This document shows positions 6,541-10,651 of a stretch of 10,651 nt of DNA, in pieces; the first letter of the stretch is position 1, and each line of letters begins with the position of its first letter. This stretch comes from Planctomycetales bacterium (GTDB lineage Bacteria; Planctomycetota; Planctomycetia; Planctomycetales; Planctomycetaceae): contig JAGVKR010000530.1 of assembly GCA_020050375.1 (NCBI GenBank), positions 1 to 10,651 on the forward strand, given 5' to 3'. The notes beneath the pieces were generated by a model that saw only the letters and a list, made by a program, of their open reading frames with translations, did not search any database and was not told where the DNA came from. A program made the position numbers and the translations under genes.

Positions 6541-8565
6541 CGTCGTTTCATCATACTGCTTGCGTTTGCAGCGTCATCCAGCATCGCCGTAGCAGATGAT
6601 AAATCCTCGCTCCAAAAGCTCCTCGAACAACCAATCCTTTCTCCGCAGCAAACGCTCGCCGAGACGCAGGCATTTTGTGCCGCGCGGGTCGCGCCGCTGC
6701 CTCATCCGAAAACTTCAGGCGAGTGGGGGCCGCTGGCTGAAACGCTGCGCCAAGAGACGCTGGCCCGCACGATCTACCGCGGCGAGGCGGCAAAGTGGCG
6801 CGACGCGCCCCTCAAAGTCGAATGGCTGGAAACGATTCCCGGCGGCCCCGGCTACAAGATCAAAAAGCTGCGCTACGAGGCGCTTCCCGGCATGTGGATC
6901 CCCGCCCTGCTCTACGAGCCCGAAAAACTTTCGGGCAAAGTCCCCGTGTTTCTCAACGTCAACGGGCACGATGCGATTGGCAAAGCGGTCGACTACAAGC
7001 AGATGCGGTGCATCAATCAGGCCAAGCGCGGGATTGTGAACCTGAACCCCGAATGGTTCAACATGGGGCAGTTGCGACAGGAAGGGTACGCCCACGGAAG
7101 GATGAACCAGCTCGATCTGTGTGGCACCAGCGGTCTCGCCCCGTTCTACCTGGCGATGAAGCGCGGCCTCGATGTGCTGCTCGCGCTCCCCAACGCCGAT
7201 CCGACGCGTGTCGGCGTGGCCGGCCTTTCCGGTGGGGGCTGGCAGACGATTCTCATCAGCTCGCTCGACACCCGCGTGACCCTGGCAAATCCTGTCGCCG
7301 GCTACTCCAGCTTCATCACGCGCGGCAAGAATTTTTCGGACCTCGGCGATTCAGAGCAAACCCCCGTCGATCTCGCGACGACAGCCGACTATTCACACCT
7401 CACCGCCCTGATGGCCCCCCGTCCGACGCTCCTCACTTATAACCTCAACGATCAGTGCTGCTTCAAGGCCGATCACGCCCTGCCCCCCTTGCTCGACGCC
7501 GGGCGGCCGTTTTTCAAGCTGTACGCGAAGGACGACAACCTGCGGTATCACATCAACGCTGAGCCCGGAGATCACAATTTCCAGAAGGAGAACCGCGAAG
7601 CGCTCTATCAGATGATCGGCCGGCATTTCTTCGCGGGTGACAAAGCATACGACGCAACGGAGATTCCATCGGCCGACGAAATCAAAACGCCCGAGCAGCT
7701 CGCCGTAGACCTGCCGAAACCCAACGCCGATTTCCACACGCTCGCGGCCGATCTCGCCAAAGCACTCCCCCGTGAAGCAGCGCTGCCGACGACCGCCGCG
7801 GCGGCGAAGAGCTGGCTCGTCGACCGCCGGAAGAAACTGGCCGAGATCGTCAAATGGAAACGGTACGAAGCGCAGGCCGAACCGGTCGGCGAGAGCGATC
7901 AGGCGGGCCCCCGTGTCACGTTCTGGAAGCTCAAGCTCGATAGCGGCTGGGCCGTTCCCGTCGTCGAATTGAATCGTGCCGCGAATCCCAAGGGCACCGT
8001 TCTCGTCGTGGCCGACGCCGGCCGAGCCAGCGTCGCTTCGCAGGCCGAGGCACTCCTTGCCGACGATCGGCGTGTCGTCCTTGTCGATCCGTTCTATTTT
8101 GGCGAAGCTAAAATCAATCAGCGCGCCTATTTGTGGGGGCTATTGATCTCGGCGGTCGGAGAACGCCCGCTGGGGGTCCAGGCATCGCAAATCGCGGCTG
8201 TCGCGCGGTGGCTGTCGGAATCGCGAAAAACCGGCCCGGTTCGGCTGGTTGCGTACGGTCCGAGCAGCAGCCTGATGGTGCTGGTCGCCGCCGCGCTCGA
8301 AGAAGCAGCCGTCGGCGAAGTCGAAATCCATCAGCCATTGCTGAGCCTGAAGGAGATCATCGCGCAGAACCGCGGCGTCGAGCAAGGTCCGGAATTGTTT
8401 TGCTTCGGGCTTCTCGAATGGTTCGACATGAAGCAGTTGGCCGCCCTGGCTGCTCCGCGAAAACTCGAAGCTCCGGATGCAGCCTCGCGAATCGCCAAAA
8501 GCGATCTGGCGGAGCTTGAAGCCTTTTTTGACCTCGTGGAAGAGGACGCCGCCGGGAGAAAGTGA
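6505..8565 (+). CDS. Secreted acetylxylan-esterase-like alpha/beta-hydrolase, two-domain
   Basis: This is 686 aa from the ATG at 6505 (weak AAGGG 9 bases upstream). The in-frame ATG at 6526 is nearly as good; both lie inside heptamer repeats. A signal peptide ends near residue 30 (RRFIILLAFAASSSIAVA|DD). The first domain is an alpha/beta hydrolase like the acetylxylan esterases common in planctomycetes, expected to deacetylate plant or algal polysaccharide outside the cytoplasm. It has VPVFLNVNGHD near the oxyanion strand, nucleophile elbow GLSGGG (Ser242), acid in NLNDQ (Asp316) and histidine in GDHNF (His357). From about residue 410 a second hydrolase-like half follows (GTVLVVADAG, RRVVLVDPFY, elbow-like YGPSSS with Ser587). 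It repeats the first half's motif DYSHLTALMAPRP as DMKQLAALAAPRK. The second half lacks the last elbow glycine and any histidine after its acid position, so it is probably non-catalytic. The substrate is inferred. The gene ends one base before the convergent selD fusion. Confidence 0.88.
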   Translation: MLEVRCSMFDVQRRFIILLAFAASSSIAVADDKSSLQKLLEQPILSPQQTLAETQAFCAARVAPLPHPKTSGEWGPLAETLRQETLARTIYRGEAAKWRDAPLKVEWLETIPGGPGYKIKKLRYEALPGMWIPALLYEPEKLSGKVPVFLNVNGHDAIGKAVDYKQMRCINQAKRGIVNLNPEWFNMGQLRQEGYAHGRMNQLDLCGTSGLAPFYLAMKRGLDVLLALPNADPTRVGVAGLSGGGWQTILISSLDTRVTLANPVAGYSSFITRGKNFSDLGDSEQTPVDLATTADYSHLTALMAPRPTLLTYNLNDQCCFKADHALPPLLDAGRPFFKLYAKDDNLRYHINAEPGDHNFQKENREALYQMIGRHFFAGDKAYDATEIPSADEIKTPEQLAVDLPKPNADFHTLAADLAKALPREAALPTTAAAAKSWLVDRRKKLAEIVKWKRYEAQAEPVGESDQAGPRVTFWKLKLDSGWAVPVVELNRAANPKGTVLVVADAGRASVASQAEALLADDRRVVLVDPFYFGEAKINQRAYLWGLLISAVGERPLGVQASQIAAVARWLSESRKTGPVRLVAYGPSSSLMVLVAAALEEAAVGEVEIHQPLLSLKEIIAQNRGVEQGPELFCFGLLEWFDMKQLAALAAPRKLEAPDAASRIAKSDLAELEAFFDLVEEDAAGRK

Positions 8566-8566
8566 A

Positions 8567-10651
8567 TCAATCCCCGATTTCCAGTGGCTGTCCATCGACC
8601 GCGGGTTGCACCGCGCCGACAATTGAGGCCAGCGGATATCCACGGGCGACAAGCCGCTTGCAGAGCTCGTCGGCCCGGTCTTCGGCAATTCCGATCAACA
8701 TCCCACCCGACGTCTGCGGATCGAACAGCGCCTGATAGCCCGGCTGCGACGCGAGATCGCTGTTGACAGTTCGCAGCCTCGATTCTGCCCGCCGATTTGC
8801 CGGTTCGAGACTGCTGCGGAATCCGGCCTCGCTCAATTCGGCAAACCCTTCCAGGAGTGGAATCGCCGACAGGGACAGGCGGGCCGAGACGCCGCTTGCA
8901 TCGAGCATCTCCAGCAAATGGCCGGCGAGACCGAAACCGGTGACGTCGGTCGCGGCCGAAACTCCGAATTCCCGGGCCACGCGCGCCGCTTCCGCGTTGC
9001 TCTCGAGCATTCGCGCGAGCAGGGTGTCCACCCACCGCGCCTGGCAGCGGCATTCGCGGTGTGCGGCCAGCAGCGTGGCGGTCCCGAGCGGCTTCGTGAG
9101 AATCAGCCGATCGGCGGGGCGCAGGTTTCCTTTGGTGAAGGGATTTCGGCCATCGAGTTTCCCGGCGACGCTATAACCGACGGTCAGTTCGGCCCCTTCC
9201 GTCGTGTGCCCACCCCATAGCGCCGCTCCGCAGGCGGTCAGCTCGCGCAAGCCCCCCGCCAGGATTTGGTATAGCAGCTCCGTCTGTTGCACTTGCGAAC
9301 CGGCGGGGAGCGTCACGAGTGCCAGCGCCCCCAGCGGGTCGGCTCCCATCGCCCAGACGTCGGAGAGCGCATGGAGCGCGGCGAACCGTCCCACGAGGTA
9401 CGGGTCGTCGAGAAAGGCCGGGAAGAAATCGACCGACAGCACGTCCACTGGCGATGCCTGGCGGTCGAGCACGACGGCATCGTCGCGACGATCGAGCGCA
9501 GTCGTCGTGCCCGACGCGCGCGGAACATTCAGCCGTTCGAGCGCCGACCTGAGCACGTCGGCGGCAACTTTGCTGCCGCAACCGGTGCAGCGCATGGCAG
9601 AGGGATGTCGACTTTGCAGGGATTGGTTCAGGGGGCTGACGCCCCCCGCTCGCCGGTGAATTGCGGCGCGCGGGCGGTAATCCTGATACATCCACATGAA
9701 CTTGCGGTCGATGTGATCCTTCAGTCGCCAGGCCCAGCGTGCGTGGGCCGAGAAGCCGTGGTAGTCGAGAATGGCCCGCTCGTCCCCGGTCGAGAGCAAC
9801 GACAGGAATCGGCGCTGCGGATCGAATGGGCGCAGGTTCTTGTTGGCAAACCACCGCTGCAGATTGTCCCACAGCACGGGTCCTTCACGCACGGCGTACA
9901 CGCCTGCCTTGGGAACCTGCTCGCCGACGATGCTGGCCGTGTCCCCCACGACGAACACCGGAAGATCCGCTGTCGTTTGCAGCGTTGGATGGACCGCCAG
10001 GAATCCATCGTCGGTCTTTGGCAACCAATAATGATCGAGCACAGGCGGCGGAGCGGCGGCCGTCGCCCAGACGACGATGTCGACGACGAGGTGTGAACCG
10101 TCGTCGAAGACCAACGTGGGAACCACGTCCGGATGCGAATGTCGGACTTCAGCAACGCGCTTCCCCAGTCGCGCGGCGATTCCCCGTCGTGCGAGTTCGT
10201 CTCGCGCGCGGTGGATCGCGCCCGGCGCGTAGCCATCTAGAATCTCGGTCTTTCCGTCGACAAGCGACACTTCCGCCAAAGCGTGCCGCCCGCGAAGTTG
10301 GGCTTCCAGCCCAAAAGCGACCTCGGTTCCTCCAGCCCCGGCGCCGACGACTGCAACGCGAACGGTCTTCGGCGAAGTGACTTGCGAGCGCAGCGGGGAA
10401 CTCGTCTCGATCCCCTGCGAAGCGCTCAAGGTCCCACCTTGCGCCTCGACAACGGATCGCAGTTGTTGCTCGAAGCGCTCGCGGAACGTCGCGATCGGCT
10501 TGATCGACAGGACGTTGGAATGTGCGGCCCAGATTTCGCGCTGTCCCGGCACCGAGCCGATGCCGATTGACGCCACATCGAAACGGAGCGGCGGCCGGTC
10601 GGCGAGCAGCACGCGGCGAATCGCCGGCTCGAACCCGACCGCCTCATCGAC
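8567..10651 (-). CDS. selD: FAD/NAD(P)H oxidoreductase-selenide,water dikinase fusion (SelD), 5' end outside window
   Basis: 694 residues are visible and the frame is open at the right edge; the GTG at 10612 is internal. The N-terminal half is an NDH-2-like pyridine-nucleotide oxidoreductase: ADRPPLRFDVASIGIGS, NAD(P)-binding VVGAGAGGTEVA (10345-10328), VVWATAAAP and the second FAD contact FVVGDTAS (near 9944). Its first FAD-binding glycine motif lies beyond the edge. The SelD half starts at about 9595 (MRCTGCGSK) and would make selenophosphate from selenide and ATP for selenocysteine or selenouridine synthesis. Seen: Cys codon TGC at 9578-9580 at the catalytic Cys/Sec position with Lys three residues on, DDAVVL, VDFFPAFLDDPYLVGRFAA, ALSDVWAMGADP, WGGHTTEGAELTVGY, TDVTGFGLAGHLLEM and FDPQTSGGML. 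This fusion type is known in several bacterial phyla, and a redox role in delivering reduced selenium is only inferred. Both halves look intact. No SelA/SelB or MnmH gene is in the window. Confidence 0.93.
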   Translation of the reverse strand, partial: VDEAVGFEPAIRRVLLADRPPLRFDVASIGIGSVPGQREIWAAHSNVLSIKPIATFRERFEQQLRSVVEAQGGTLSASQGIETSSPLRSQVTSPKTVRVAVVGAGAGGTEVAFGLEAQLRGRHALAEVSLVDGKTEILDGYAPGAIHRARDELARRGIAARLGKRVAEVRHSHPDVVPTLVFDDGSHLVVDIVVWATAAAPPPVLDHYWLPKTDDGFLAVHPTLQTTADLPVFVVGDTASIVGEQVPKAGVYAVREGPVLWDNLQRWFANKNLRPFDPQRRFLSLLSTGDERAILDYHGFSAHARWAWRLKDHIDRKFMWMYQDYRPRAAIHRRAGGVSPLNQSLQSRHPSAMRCTGCGSKVAADVLRSALERLNVPRASGTTTALDRRDDAVVLDRQASPVDVLSVDFFPAFLDDPYLVGRFAALHALSDVWAMGADPLGALALVTLPAGSQVQQTELLYQILAGGLRELTACGAALWGGHTTEGAELTVGYSVAGKLDGRNPFTKGNLRPADRLILTKPLGTATLLAAHRECRCQARWVDTLLARMLESNAEAARVAREFGVSAATDVTGFGLAGHLLEMLDASGVSARLSLSAIPLLEGFAELSEAGFRSSLEPANRRAESRLRTVNSDLASQPGYQALFDPQTSGGMLIGIAEDRADELCKRLVARGYPLASIVGAVQPAVDGQPLEIGD
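9631..9646. repeat. GC-rich hairpin inside the SelD fusion linker
   Basis: GGGGGC (9631-9636), loop TGAC, GCCCCC (9641-9646): a perfect 6-bp stem. On the minus strand it encodes GGVSPL, between the last oxidoreductase motif (FMWMYQDYRP) and the first SelD motif (MRCTGCGSK). It resembles GC-rich palindromes with a short TGAC or TTAC loop that I recall as dispersed in planctomycete genomes; that recollection is unverified here. Confidence 0.6.

Noticed and set aside
9578..9580. Selenocysteine codon in SelD
   Set aside because: The catalytic codon is TGC (Cys), not TGA.

Overview
The window looks like chromosomal DNA of a planctomycete (phylum Planctomycetota; the lineage within it cannot be resolved). 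Evidence: high GC (67% in a 60-base sample at 7141-7200), a twin-arginine-exported Gfo/Idh/MocA oxidoreductase, a large secreted acetylxylan-esterase-like protein, a pyridine-nucleotide oxidoreductase fused to SelD, intergenic 7-bp microrepeats whose translation reads MFDVRCS/TSNIEHR, and a four-helix-bundle (S23/IVP-like) gene. No rRNA, tRNA, CRISPR array or phage gene was seen.

Layout, left to right: (1) the 3' end of ychF on the plus strand (1-449); (2) a convergent minus-strand gene for a 624-aa secreted protein of unknown function (439-2313), overlapping ychF by 11 bp; (3) a divergent promoter region with a good sigma-70-type promoter (2437-2465) driving a plus-strand PAS-GAF-receiver signalling protein (2510-4270); (4) a 290-bp intergenic stretch with two short 7-bp-periodic repeat arms in inverted orientation; (5) a Tat-signal Gfo/Idh/MocA oxidoreductase (4561-5907); (6) a lower-GC interval (5924-6540) in which a minus-strand four-helix-bundle gene (6096-6473) lies between two inverted arrays of the heptamer TCGAACA; (7) a plus-strand two-domain esterase-like alpha/beta-hydrolase (6505-8565) whose start codon and first residues are encoded by the second array; (8) a convergent minus-strand gene, open at the window edge, for an oxidoreductase-SelD fusion (8567-10651), one base away from the esterase stop.

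The genes do not form one obvious pathway. The Gfo/Idh/MocA protein and the esterase fit the carbohydrate-degrading repertoire of planctomycetes and may once have been adjacent co-directional genes, now separated by the heptamer/four-helix-bundle interval. YchF and SelD are housekeeping-type functions, and the PAS-GAF-receiver protein is an orphan signalling protein. The most interesting structure is the inverted-heptamer/four-helix-bundle unit, which resembles a small mobile or passenger element and has supplied the translation start of the downstream gene. Second is a GC-rich hairpin lying exactly in the linker of the oxidoreductase-SelD fusion.
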